Below, piece by piece: positions 8,081 to 16,098 of a stretch of DNA of 64,000 bases (positions are counted from its first letter, which is position 1; each line of letters begins with the position of its first letter). This DNA comes from Bacillota bacterium. Its GTDB lineage: Bacteria > Bacillota > Sulfobacillia > JAJZYS01 > JAJYTV01. A program made the position numbers and the translations under genes. The notes under the pieces are model-generated. The model worked only from the letters and a program-made list of their open reading frames with translations, was not told where the DNA came from and ran no database searches. The stretch covers positions 1 to 64,000 of the forward strand of contig JAJYTE010000004.1 of assembly GCA_021793215.1 (NCBI GenBank), in the 5' to 3' direction.

Positions 8081-9394
8081 TCAGGCGCTTTGCCGATCCG
8101 AAGGCACCGGTTCGGTCTTCGGGTGGCGCACCAGCCAGATCTCCCGCGCGATGCCCAGCGTCCCCACGAGCGTCAGCAGCGCCCCCAGCCGTAGAAGCCA
8201 TTCGCTCACCACCACCATCCCGAGCGTGCCGACTGCGGCGCCCCCGAAGTAGAGCCAGAACATCGGCCGCGCCCGGCGCTCGACGACGAGGTCCTGGACG
8301 CGCGGCACCCGGGTCTTCCCCAGCGTCTTGCCGTAGCGCTCAAGCCAGGTCAGGAACGGAACGATCTTGTAGAGTTGGCTGAGCGCGAGGCCGGAGAGCC
8401 AGCCGACCAGCAGTGCGTACACGAGGGCCGGAGCAAGGCTGGCGAACTGCGACAAGACGCCGGCGAACGCCGTCATCGCCGCCGCGACCCCGAGGGCCCA
8501 GAGAGAGACCCTGCCGAACACCGCGTTGGCCTCGAGTTCGCGTCGGCGCCGACGTCGGAACAGTTCGCGCATGTCGAAGAGGTAGAGCGCAACGCCGATG
8601 AACAGCGCACCCCAGCCGAGCATTCCGATGTCTTGCACCACAGGGCTCGGCATGAGCGTGAGGATGAGCCCGGCGAGCCACGAAGCGCCAATCCCGACGC
8701 TCACCAGCCAGAACGCCCAGTGGCGGGCGCGACCGCGATCCTCGGGGGCGAGCGCGAACATCGCGAGCAGCCGGTCCGCCACTCCCATGGCGGTTAGCCC
8801 GAACCAGCCGCCGATACCCCCGAGCAGGTGAAGTGCGATCCCCCGCGTCAGGAGCGCACCGATCGTGGCCGGGGCGAACACCTCTGGCAGCGTCAGCGCG
8901 ACGGCGAAGCTCACGCCGAGCAGAACCGTCAGCGTGAGGAAGCAAAGGCTCGCCGTGACGTAGAGCGCTGGCAGCCGAAGCGGGCGGGATGCGGCGAGCG
9001 TCACGCCGAGGTTCCAGACCGCGATGAGCACGCCCGCCAACACGAGCGTGCCGCCGATCGGCAGCAGTAGGCTGGGCATCGAGAGAAACCCGAGCACGAG
9101 CAGCACGAGTCCTCCCGCCACCAGCCAGAACGTCACGCCGCTGGCGGCTTGGCTATGGAGTCTCTTCGCGCCGATCACCGGGATGAACTGATGCAGCACG
9201 CCGAGCATCAGCAAGGTCAGCCAGCCGATGGTGACGAGATGCACCGTCGCCAGGGTGGCAGGCGCCGCCAAGGGGCGAATCGGGTACGAGAGTCCGAGCA
9301 CCATCAGCGCCTGCGCGAGCAGGAAACTCGCCACGGCGACTGCCACATAGCGAAGGGTCCAGGGCGAGACTTCGACTCCGTTCACCTTCGCCAC
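8081..9394 (-). CDS. Heme-copper-oxidase subunit I-like polytopic membrane protein
   Basis: The 437-residue protein has about twelve hydrophobic segments. The segment VHLVTIGWLTLLMLGVLHQF and the later LHLLGGIGGWFGLTAMGVA contain histidines placed as in the small heme-copper-oxidase-like / NnrS-like membrane proteins, where they probably bind heme. A full terminal oxidase is not indicated: the protein is short, and the CuB ligand pattern of real subunit I (HPEVY followed by HH) is absent. It sits between an ABC-2 permease gene and a DUF2249 gene, with gaps of 18 and 13 bases, in a run headed by a CRP/FNR-like site. A role in nitric oxide or nitrosative stress handling is plausible by association only. 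Confidence 0.7.
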   Translation of the reverse strand: MAKVNGVEVSPWTLRYVAVAVASFLLAQALMVLGLSYPIRPLAAPATLATVHLVTIGWLTLLMLGVLHQFIPVIGAKRLHSQAASGVTFWLVAGGLVLLVLGFLSMPSLLLPIGGTLVLAGVLIAVWNLGVTLAASRPLRLPALYVTASLCFLTLTVLLGVSFAVALTLPEVFAPATIGALLTRGIALHLLGGIGGWFGLTAMGVADRLLAMFALAPEDRGRARHWAFWLVSVGIGASWLAGLILTLMPSPVVQDIGMLGWGALFIGVALYLFDMRELFRRRRRRELEANAVFGRVSLWALGVAAAMTAFAGVLSQFASLAPALVYALLVGWLSGLALSQLYKIVPFLTWLERYGKTLGKTRVPRVQDLVVERRARPMFWLYFGGAAVGTLGMVVVSEWLLRLGALLTLVGTLGIAREIWLVRHPKTEPVPSDRQSA

Positions 9395-9412
9395 CCCCTT
9401 GGTCGCGGCGGT

Positions 9413-10177
9413 TCAGTCGACACGGTACGAGAGCCGGTCCACCCAGGTGAACAACGCGAGGGCCCACAGCAGGAGCGCGCCCCCGTCGCGCAGCCACTCC
9501 CACAGCGGCGCCCCACCGCCGAGCAGCGCCATCAGAAGGTGGACGGCGTAGGTCGAGGGGATCAGCCACGAGATGGCGGTGACCGCGGCAGGGACGCGCG
9601 CGGCCGGAATGATCCCGAGGAAGAGCACCACCATCATCACCATGTTGCCGAGCAGCCCTGCGAGCTGGTCGGTGCGCGACAGGAGGCCGATTACGGCCCC
9701 GATCCCCGAGAGTGCGACGCCGGTCAGGAGTACCGCAGGCACGAGCGCGATTCCGACCTGCATCCCGACGCCGTAGAGAAGACGCCCGACGAACAGCACG
9801 ACGGCCATCCCCGGCAGGGCGAAGCAGAGATACGCCACGAGGATCGAGAGCACCACGGCGGCGCTAGGAACCGGCAGCGTGCGGAAGTAGTCGAACGTGC
9901 GACTCGCCTTCATCCATGCCACCTGCTGCGCGAGCATGGCGATCGAGGTGATCGCCACGGAGAGGACGAGGTTCCCGGTGATCACCTGCAGCGCCACGTC
10001 GCGCGGCACAGGTCCCGACATCGCGCGCAGCAGCAGCACGATGCCGGTCGGCATGGCCGATGAGACGACGACGTACTGGCGCCAGCTGCGGCGCAGCCGC
10101 GAGAGCTGCATGCGAAGCAGGACCCAGAAGCTCGCACCCGCCGCCGGCGCCGAAAGCACTCTAGACTGCGCGGACAT
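9413..10177 (-). CDS. ABC-2 type transporter permease
   Basis: The protein has about 254 residues with six predicted membrane segments and the layout of ABC-2 permeases (exporters or heme/copper-linked transporters such as the NosY/CcmB type). It starts at the ATG at 10177, which overlaps the end of the ATPase gene by 17 bases and has a GGAGGAGG sequence upstream; the longer track start adds eight basic residues. The substrate is not evident from the sequence. The genes that follow, for a heme-copper-oxidase-like protein and DUF2249, suggest a redox or metal-related cargo, which is inference. Confidence 0.82.
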   Translation of the reverse strand: MSAQSRVLSAPAAGASFWVLLRMQLSRLRRSWRQYVVVSSAMPTGIVLLLRAMSGPVPRDVALQVITGNLVLSVAITSIAMLAQQVAWMKASRTFDYFRTLPVPSAAVVLSILVAYLCFALPGMAVVLFVGRLLYGVGMQVGIALVPAVLLTGVALSGIGAVIGLLSRTDQLAGLLGNMVMMVVLFLGIIPAARVPAAVTAISWLIPSTYAVHLLMALLGGGAPLWEWLRDGGALLLWALALFTWVDRLSYRVD

Positions 10178-11105
10178 CGGCGTGCCCTTCCTCCTCCCCA
10201 TGGACGCTCAGGTAGACGTCCTCCAATGACGGATGTAGAACCCTCAGGCTCTCGATCCCGGCGAACAGCGCGGGATCGGTCAGCCTCTGCAGCGCGCGCC
10301 CGAGGTCCTTCCCCACGCGCACGCGCAGTTTGCCCTGCCCGTCCTCCCAGACCTGGCCGAACTCGGCTGCGGCGGCGCGCACGGGCTGCGTCGCGCCCGC
10401 AAGCTCGATGGTCACGTGGAGGTGTAGCTGCCGCTTCAGCTCTTCGGGCGTCCCGAGCAACGCGATGCGGCCGCGCGCCATGATCGCGACGCGATCCACC
10501 ACGCGCTCCGCTTCGAGCACGTTGTGCGTAACGAGTACGATCGTCGTACCCAGGCGGCGGCGGCGCTCGAGCATGTCCCACACATGCGTTCGGATCACAG
10601 GATCGAGTTCGTTGGTCGGCTCGTCGAGGATCAGAACCGGAGGATCGGCGGCCAGGGCCGATGCGAGGCCCGCCAGCCTGTGCTCCCCACCGGACAGGCG
10701 GCCGATCACGCGGCGTCCACGGTCCCCGATCCCCAGTTCTTCGAGCAGTTGCTGCGCCTCTGTCCTCGCCGCCGTCGCGGGCAGTCCGCGCAGCATGCCG
10801 GTGTAGGCGATCGCCTCGGCGACCGTCAGGTCGAGGAGCGCAAGCGGGCTTTGGGCAAGGAAGCTGACGCTGCGGCGCAGCCGCGCGTCGTGGGGGCGCA
10901 CGGCCCCGCCGAACAGCCGGACCGTTCCGGAGCTTGGACGTGTGAGTCCCACCATCTGACGGACAAGGGTCGACTTGCCCGCCCCGTTCGGACCCAGCAC
11001 GCCGAAGATCTCGCCTTTCGCGACCGAGAAGCACAGGTCATCGGAGGCGAGGACTCCCCCAGGATAACTTTTGCGCAAATGTTCCACCGTGTAGGCCATC
11101 GCCAC
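10161..11105 (-). CDS. ABC transporter ATP-binding protein
   Basis: This ATPase has Walker A GPNGAGKSTLVRQ, signature LSGGEHRLAGLASALA, Walker B PPVLILDEPTNELDP and switch histidine VLVTHN. A C-terminal extension of about 90 residues is typical of ATPases paired with ABC-2 permeases. The GTG at 11105 has GAGGAG nine bases upstream and is the best-supported start; the ATG at 11099 or the track start at 11126 are alternatives. It is the first gene of the minus-strand run that continues through the permease, the heme-copper-oxidase-like protein and DUF2249 to lplA and the mevalonate genes. A CRP/FNR-like palindrome lies about 90 bases upstream. Confidence 0.88.
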   Translation of the reverse strand: MAMAYTVEHLRKSYPGGVLASDDLCFSVAKGEIFGVLGPNGAGKSTLVRQMVGLTRPSSGTVRLFGGAVRPHDARLRRSVSFLAQSPLALLDLTVAEAIAYTGMLRGLPATAARTEAQQLLEELGIGDRGRRVIGRLSGGEHRLAGLASALAADPPVLILDEPTNELDPVIRTHVWDMLERRRRLGTTIVLVTHNVLEAERVVDRVAIMARGRIALLGTPEELKRQLHLHVTIELAGATQPVRAAAAEFGQVWEDGQGKLRVRVGKDLGRALQRLTDPALFAGIESLRVLHPSLEDVYLSVHGEEEGHADVRAV

Positions 11106-11193
11106 GCGGATCCGCTCCTCACACACCGCAGTCCTCGTAGGAAATCCTGCCCGAACCGTCAGGATTCTGCCGCTTCGTCTGTTACAAAGACAC

Positions 11194-11209
11194 CGTGATG
11201 TGCGTCACA
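11194..11209 (-). promoter_or_regulatory. CRP/FNR-family operator-like palindrome
   Basis: The + strand reads CGTGATGTGCGTCACA, which matches TGTGA-N6-TCACA at nine of ten specified positions, the site type bound by CRP/FNR-family regulators. It lies 89 bases before the ABC ATPase start. A CAGAAT hexamer on the minus strand at 11164-11169 would put the site near -44 of a promoter, the class II activator position. The regulator gene is not in the window. Confidence 0.5.
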
Positions 11210-11294
11210 TTGTGCCCGGGCGCCGGCGACCTCCTCGAGATACGCGTGTTGGATGCTGTTCAAACCGTACGAGCCGCGAAAGGGCAGCACATCG

Positions 11295-11332
11295 AGGGGC
11301 GGCCCGAAGCGTCACCGCTTCGGGCCGCCCCT
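11295..11332 (-). terminator. Strong hairpin downstream of the CO-dehydrogenase-like operon
   Basis: A perfect 17-bp stem (AGGGGCGGCCCGAAGCG and its complement) closes a TCAC/GTGA tetraloop ten bases after the stop codon of the medium-subunit gene. It lacks a U-tract, but the position indicates transcript end or 3' protection. Confidence 0.7.
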
Positions 11333-11341
11333 CCTCGCAGC

Positions 11342-12193
11342 TCAGACGAGGTCTGTGATGGCGCGCCGCACGTGCACTTCGGTGAGTCGTCTGCGGTACT
11401 CCGCGGAGGCGTAGAGGTCGCCCGCGAACTCGACCCCGTCGCCCGCGTGGCTCGCGGCCTCTGCCACGAGGTCGGGCGTCGGCTTCCTGCCGAGCAGCGT
11501 CGCCTCCGCTGCGCTGGCGCGGAATGGCGCCTGGCCCGCCCCGGTCACGGCGACTCTGGCGTGCCGCACAGTGCCGTCTGGCCCCATGGCCAACAGTGCG
11601 GCGACGCCGACCACGGCGTAGCCGGAGGCGGGGTGCGCCACCTTGCGGTAGACCTGCCGCGCGCCGTCCGGCGGTTCGGGGAAGGAAACCGCCGTCAGGA
11701 CGGCGCCCTGCGGCAGCGCGGTCAGCATGGGTCCGAGGAAGAAGCCGGCGGCCGGCCGCGACGAACTGCCGTCGGCCGTGGTCACTTCGAGCGTCGCGTC
11801 TAGCGCCAGCACGGCCGCCGCGAGGTCCGCGGCACCATCGCCGTGCACGAGGCTGCCGCCGATCGTTCCGCGGTTGCGCACCTGCATGTCGCCGATCTCG
11901 CCCGCCGCCTGAGAGAGAAGTGGCACGACCTCCCGCAGCAGAGGGTTCTGCGCGACGGCGGCGTGGGTCGTCAGCGCACCGACCACGATGCGCTCGCCCT
12001 CCCGACGGACACCGCGCAGCGCGGCGAGGCGTCCGATGTCGACGATTCGCTGCGGCATCGCGAGACGCAGCTTCATGAGCGGCAGCAGGCTCTGCCCGCC
12101 GGCGATCAGTTTGACGTCGCCCTCCTCCCGCAGCAGGCGCAGCGCCTCCTCGACGCTCGAGGCCCGGGTGTACTTGAACGCGCGTGCGATCAT
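11342..12193 (-). CDS. Xanthine dehydrogenase/CO dehydrogenase-like FAD-binding medium subunit
   Basis: The 283-residue protein has the two FAD-binding signatures of molybdenum hydroxylase medium subunits: LIAGGQSLLPLMKLRLA near residue 30 and NRGTIGGSLVHGDGAADLAA near residue 105 (usual form TIGGSLAHADPAAD). The C-terminal CO_deh_flav_C-like part ends in RRRLTEVHVRRAI. It passes electrons from the small subunit's clusters to an acceptor through FAD. Its start codon overlaps the large-subunit stop by four bases (ATGA). The order small-large-medium differs from the classical coxMSL order, and the large subunit is form II, so the substrate need not be CO. Confidence 0.9.
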   Translation of the reverse strand: MIARAFKYTRASSVEEALRLLREEGDVKLIAGGQSLLPLMKLRLAMPQRIVDIGRLAALRGVRREGERIVVGALTTHAAVAQNPLLREVVPLLSQAAGEIGDMQVRNRGTIGGSLVHGDGAADLAAAVLALDATLEVTTADGSSSRPAAGFFLGPMLTALPQGAVLTAVSFPEPPDGARQVYRKVAHPASGYAVVGVAALLAMGPDGTVRHARVAVTGAGQAPFRASAAEATLLGRKPTPDLVAEAASHAGDGVEFAGDLYASAEYRRRLTEVHVRRAITDLV

Positions 12194-14535
12194 CGACCAT
12201 CCCTCCCCGCCTCGATCGCCTGGAGCACGCGCTCGGGCCAGAGCGGCATCGCGAGATCCCCCACCCCGAATGGCTGCAGGGCATCCACGACGGCATTGAT
12301 GATCGCCGGCGTCGCGGCGATCGTTCCCGTCTCGCCGATGCCCTTCGCGCCGAGCGGGTTATGCGGTGCCGGCGTCTCCGTGAACGCGGTCTCGAACGTG
12401 GGGAAGAAGCGCGCCTTGGGCATCGGGTAGTCGAGCAGGCTGCCGGTCAGCAGCTGCCCCTCCGCGCTGTAGATCGCGCCCTCCCAGAGCGCTTGGCCAA
12501 TTCCCTGCACGATGCCGCCGTGCACCTGCCCCTCCGCGATCATCGGATTGATCACGGTGCCGCAGTCGTCGACCGCGACGTAACGCAGGAGCTTCACGTC
12601 GCCTGTCTCCGGGTCCACCTCCACGACCGCGACGTGCGTGCCGAACGGGAACGTGAAGTTCGAGGGGTTGTAGTACGCGGCGGCCTCCAGCGACGGCTCG
12701 AGCCCTTCGGGCAGGTTCCACGCGAGGTAGGCCTGCAGCGTGACCGCCTGGAACGTTTCAGAGCGTTCCGGAGCACCCCGCACCTGGTAGGTGCCTTGCG
12801 CGAACTCCACGTCATCCTCGGCGGCTTCCAGCATGTGGGCGGCGATCTTGCGTCCCTTGTCGATCACCCTGTCCGCGGCGACCGCGATGGCGCTGCCGCC
12901 GACGGCCGTGGTCCTTGAACCGTACGTGCCCCAGCCCATGGCGATCCGCGCAGTGTCGCCGTGCACCACCTCGACGTCCGCGATCGGTATACCGAAGCGG
13001 TCGGCGACGATCTGCGCGAAGGTCGTCTCCTCGCCCTGGCCGTGCGGCGAACCTCCGGTGAACACCGTGACCTTGCCGGACGGATGCACGCGGATGTTCG
13101 CGCTCTCCCAAAGGCCCCCCTGGAAGCCGACGGCGCCTGCCACCTCCGACGGGCCGAGGCCGGAGATCTCGACGTAGCTCGAACAGCCGATGCCGATGTA
13201 CCGGCCATGACCGCGCAGTGCCGCCTGCTCGCGGCGCAGCCCCAGGTAGTCCACGGTAGCCAGGGCCTGCTCGAGCGCCCGCTGGTAGTTGCCGCTGTCG
13301 TAGCTGAGGCCCAGAGCCGACGGGTACGGGAACGCCTCCGGCCGCACCAGGTTCTTGCGGCGCACCTCGATCGGGTCCATGCCGATCTCCCGCGCGAACA
13401 GGTCGACCATGCGCTCCACGAGGTAGGTGGCCTCGGGTCGGCCCGCGCCGCGGTAGGCATCCGTCGGCGTCGTGTTCGTGAAGATGCCGTAGACGTCAAC
13501 GGCCGCGTGCTCGAAGGTGTAGGCGCCTGTCACGATCAGCCCGAAGAGGATCGTCGGAACGCCTGGCGCCGCCGTGGAGAGGTATGCGCCCATGTTCGCG
13601 ATGTTGCGCACCCGGATCGCTTCGAGCGTCCCCTCGCGCCGGCCGGCGAGCTCCACGTCGATCACCATATCACGCCCGTGGGTCGTCGCGAGGAAGTGCT
13701 CGGTGCGGGTCTCCGTCCACTTGACCGGTCTCCCGAGGGACATCGCCGCGAACGCGGTGAGCGCCTCATCGGGGTAGCAGGCGATCTTCGCGCCGAAGCC
13801 GCCGCCCACGTCTACGGAGACGACGCGCAGCCTGTGCTCGGGGATGCCCAGGACGCCGGAGAGCAGCACCCGGTGTATGTGCGGGTTCTGCGACGTCGCC
13901 CAGAGCGTCAGATCGCCGGTGGCCCGGTCGTACTGCGCGACGGCCGCCCGCGGCTCCATCGGGTTCGGGATGAGCCTTTGCTGGCGAAACGTGTGGCGGA
14001 CGACGACCTCCGCACCAGAGAACACCGCATCGGATACCTGACCGGCCTTCCAGTGGAAGGCGATGTTCCCGGGCGCATCGGCGTGCACGAGCGGCGCGCC
14101 CTCACGCATCGCGTCCGCCTGCTCCACGACGGCAGGAAGGGGCTCGTAGCTCACCCGGATGAGGTCGAGGGCGTCTCGCGCTGCCGCGGCACTCTCGGCG
14201 ACCACGAGCGCTACGCCGTCGCCCGCGTAGCGTACGGTGTCGGTCGCAAGGGCGGGGTGCGCCGTCGCCTTGATGTCCGAGTCGGGCGGCAGCCATGCTG
14301 TGGGAATCGGGCCCACCTTCCCGGCGATGTCGCGCCCCGTGTACACGGCGACGACGCCTGCGGCGGACCTGGCCGCCGCAACATCGATGGCCTCGATGCG
14401 CGCGTGGGCGCGCGGGCTGCGAAGAATGGCCGCGTGGAGCATGCCCGGTAGTCGCACGTCGTCCGTGTAGCGCCCGCGGCCGGTGATCAACCTGGGATCC
14501 TCGACACGCTTGTGCGGTACGCCGATCAAAGGCAT
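12190..14535 (-). CDS. Form II CO-dehydrogenase-like / xanthine dehydrogenase family molybdopterin subunit
   Basis: The 781-residue protein is a molybdenum hydroxylase large subunit. The active-site loop reads AYRGAGRPEA, the form II signature; true aerobic CO dehydrogenases of form I carry AYXCSFR. The molybdopterin motifs VGGGFGAKIACYPDE, GSPHGQGEETTFAQI and the C-terminal GAKGIGETGTIAATPAI with the catalytic glutamate are all present. Oxidation of CO by form II enzymes is doubtful; aldehydes, N-heterocycles or aromatic CoA compounds are possible substrates. It starts 15 bases after the small-subunit stop and shares the operon. No molybdenum cofactor insertion gene (coxF/coxE-like) is seen in the window. 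Confidence 0.92.
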   Translation of the reverse strand: MPLIGVPHKRVEDPRLITGRGRYTDDVRLPGMLHAAILRSPRAHARIEAIDVAAARSAAGVVAVYTGRDIAGKVGPIPTAWLPPDSDIKATAHPALATDTVRYAGDGVALVVAESAAAARDALDLIRVSYEPLPAVVEQADAMREGAPLVHADAPGNIAFHWKAGQVSDAVFSGAEVVVRHTFRQQRLIPNPMEPRAAVAQYDRATGDLTLWATSQNPHIHRVLLSGVLGIPEHRLRVVSVDVGGGFGAKIACYPDEALTAFAAMSLGRPVKWTETRTEHFLATTHGRDMVIDVELAGRREGTLEAIRVRNIANMGAYLSTAAPGVPTILFGLIVTGAYTFEHAAVDVYGIFTNTTPTDAYRGAGRPEATYLVERMVDLFAREIGMDPIEVRRKNLVRPEAFPYPSALGLSYDSGNYQRALEQALATVDYLGLRREQAALRGHGRYIGIGCSSYVEISGLGPSEVAGAVGFQGGLWESANIRVHPSGKVTVFTGGSPHGQGEETTFAQIVADRFGIPIADVEVVHGDTARIAMGWGTYGSRTTAVGGSAIAVAADRVIDKGRKIAAHMLEAAEDDVEFAQGTYQVRGAPERSETFQAVTLQAYLAWNLPEGLEPSLEAAAYYNPSNFTFPFGTHVAVVEVDPETGDVKLLRYVAVDDCGTVINPMIAEGQVHGGIVQGIGQALWEGAIYSAEGQLLTGSLLDYPMPKARFFPTFETAFTETPAPHNPLGAKGIGETGTIAATPAIINAVVDALQPFGVGDLAMPLWPERVLQAIEAGRDGR

Positions 14536-14550
14536 CCTGTTCCCTCCCCC

Positions 14551-15054
14551 CTAATCCCCCACCGCCCGGTCCTGCTCCGCAGCCAGGCGCCCGGCGGCGT
14601 CCTGCACCGCGCGTACGATGTTCTGGTAGCCAGTGCAGCGGCAGATCACGCCGTCGAGCCCCGCGCGGATCTCCTCCTCGGTCGGATGCGGCCGTTCCTG
14701 CAGGAGGCCGATCGCGGCCATCATCACGCCCGGCGTACAGAACCCGCACTGCAACCCGTGTCGGTCCCAGAACGCCGCCTGCACCGCGTGCAGGTCGTCT
14801 ACGCTGCCGATGCCCTCGACCGTCGTCACCTCCGAGCCTTCCGCCTGCACCGCCAACACCGTGCACGACTTGACCGCCTTGCCGTCCAGGAGCACGGTGC
14901 ACGCCCCGCACTGGCTCGTGTCGCAGCCGACGTGTGTGCCGGTCAGGCCGAGTTCCTCGCGGAGGTACTCTGAAAGGAGCGCCCTGGGCTCCACCGAGAG
15001 CGCATGCTGCACCCCGTTCACCGTGATCTTCAAAGGCTCCCACCCCTCTCGCAT
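14551..15054 (-). CDS. [2Fe-2S] small subunit of CO-dehydrogenase/xanthine-dehydrogenase-like enzyme
   Basis: The protein has about 167 residues and two [2Fe-2S] clusters. The plant-ferredoxin-type N-terminal domain has [21 protein letters not shown], and the helical C-terminal domain has [11 protein letters not shown] and CRCTGYQNI. It relays electrons from the molybdenum centre to the flavin subunit. The ATG at 15054 has GAGGT nearby; a TTG at 15033 with GGGAG upstream is an alternative that begins directly with the conserved KITVNG strand. It is the first gene of the operon. The AT-rich region around 15125-15165 immediately upstream is the probable promoter. Confidence 0.92.
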   Translation of the reverse strand: MREGWEPLKITVNGVQHALSVEPRALLSEYLREELGLTGTHVGCDTSQCGACTVLLDGKAVKSCTVLAVQAEGSEVTTVEGIGSVDDLHAVQAAFWDRHGLQCGFCTPGVMMAAIGLLQERPHPTEEEIRAGLDGVICRCTGYQNIVRAVQDAAGRLAAEQDRAVGD

Positions 15055-15131
15055 CGATGACCTCGGGGGAATGCCATTACCCTCGCCAGCTGGACGCCGA
15101 AAACCGCACCCCCTCACCTCCTCCTTTTACA

Positions 15132-15149
15132 CCATATTCATCCATATTC
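15132..15149 (-). promoter_or_regulatory. Tandem direct repeat in AT-rich promoter region of the molybdenum hydroxylase operon
   Basis: On the minus strand GAATATGG occurs twice with a 10-base period, i.e. on the same face of the helix, in a short AT-rich patch within very GC-rich DNA. A TGGACA hexamer lies just upstream. This looks like a binding site for a transcription factor plus a promoter for the small-subunit gene. The regulator is unknown. Confidence 0.4.
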
Positions 15150-15596
15150 CACTGTTTTGTCCATAGGCCGTCCGGGTTCCCTACGTCCACCGTCAGCAAT
15201 ACGTACGCGGCGCACCGCTGCGGTACGCCGCGCAAGGCAGCACATGGACGCACTCACGCAGGCCTCGGGCCTCTCTGTGACGCCCGCGGCTTGGGTCGCC
15301 GCCGCAGCGGACGGTCGGCGCATGACCGGCAACCGCCCGGCAGCGGCTGTTGAAGGGCAGTGATGTAGAGTGCGCTCCAGCGTGAGGCTCTTACGCCGGC
15401 TCGCACTCCACTCGAAGGGTACCGCTTGCGCACCGCTTGCGACACGGGTCACATGGTGCACCTCGCGTGCATCGCCCGTACCAGCGGTCCAGTCCGCAAA
15501 GCCCCACGCGACGGGACAAGAGCTCACGTCCCTGCGGCATGCACCTTTGCTTTTCGCACGTCCGGAACCGTGCTGCCCGAACTCACCGTACGCAGT
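15150..15596. other. Intergenic region without recognisable gene
   Basis: About 450 bases separate the Dsr/Hdr cluster's end from the molybdenum hydroxylase promoter. Short ORFs on both strands show no homology and lack good ribosome-binding sites. An imperfect GC-rich palindrome near 15206-15230 is the only further structure noticed. Confidence 0.5.
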
Positions 15597-15620
15597 GCGG
15601 GCGCCCGAGTGGGCGCCCGC
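15597..15620 (-). terminator. Hairpin terminator after dsrE
   Basis: A perfect 10-bp stem (GCGGGCGCCC / GGGCGCCCGC) with a four-base loop begins nine bases beyond the dsrE stop codon, at the end of the Hdr cluster. There is no U-tract. Confidence 0.6.
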
Positions 15621-15628
15621 CTCCCTGC

Positions 15629-16030
15629 CTAGAGAACCTGGACGACGTCCGCTTCCTGCACCTTCGACACGTACTCCGCGATGCCGACGATGTCGTCGAC
15701 GAGCGGTCGGAAGTCCTCGAGGCGCTCGGCGCCCCAGATCTTGCCCGCCGTCGAGCAGACGTGGATGCGCACGGTGCCTTCCGCGCGCAGGCGCGCGAGC
15801 AGGCTGAATGGATCCGGGACGTTGCTTCTCGACATGCCGGCGAGCAGTTCGTCCTTGAGCTCCGGGTGGTCAAAGGGCACCTCTCCATCCCTGCGGAAGG
15901 CCAGCGCACCCCCCAGCAGGAGGTAGACGTCGACCTCGAGATCGAGGGCGACAGCACCTCCGATCACGGTGGATGCCACGACCAGCTTCTCCATGCTGCC
16001 GCCTGCGACGCCGACGACCATCCTTGCCAT
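15629..16030 (-). CDS. DsrE-family protein
   Basis: The 133-residue soluble protein has the DsrE/DsrF-like alpha/beta fold. It opens with a hydrophobic strand and STVIGGAVALDLEVDVYLLLG, has a central charged helix, and ends with an IHVCSTAGKIWG strand carrying a cysteine in the position used for persulfide transfer in this family. It is the last gene of the Hdr-type cluster, 68 bases after the DsrE2 gene. DsrE proteins pass sulfane sulfur between TusA and downstream oxidation enzymes; that role fits this cluster but is by analogy. An internal methionine (MEKLVVAST) is an alternative start. Confidence 0.8.
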   Translation of the reverse strand: MARMVVGVAGGSMEKLVVASTVIGGAVALDLEVDVYLLLGGALAFRRDGEVPFDHPELKDELLAGMSRSNVPDPFSLLARLRAEGTVRIHVCSTAGKIWGAERLEDFRPLVDDIVGIAEYVSKVQEADVVQVL

Positions 16031-16098
16031 ACCGCCCCGTCCTTTCTACCCCTCCGCGGCTCTGCCGAGGAGGAATCGAACAGCCTCTCAAGCCCCTG

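Noticed and set aside
12190-14535. Calling the molybdenum hydroxylase a true aerobic CO dehydrogenase
   Set aside because: The active-site loop is AYRGAGR (form II), not the AYXCSFR of form I enzymes, so CO oxidation cannot be asserted.
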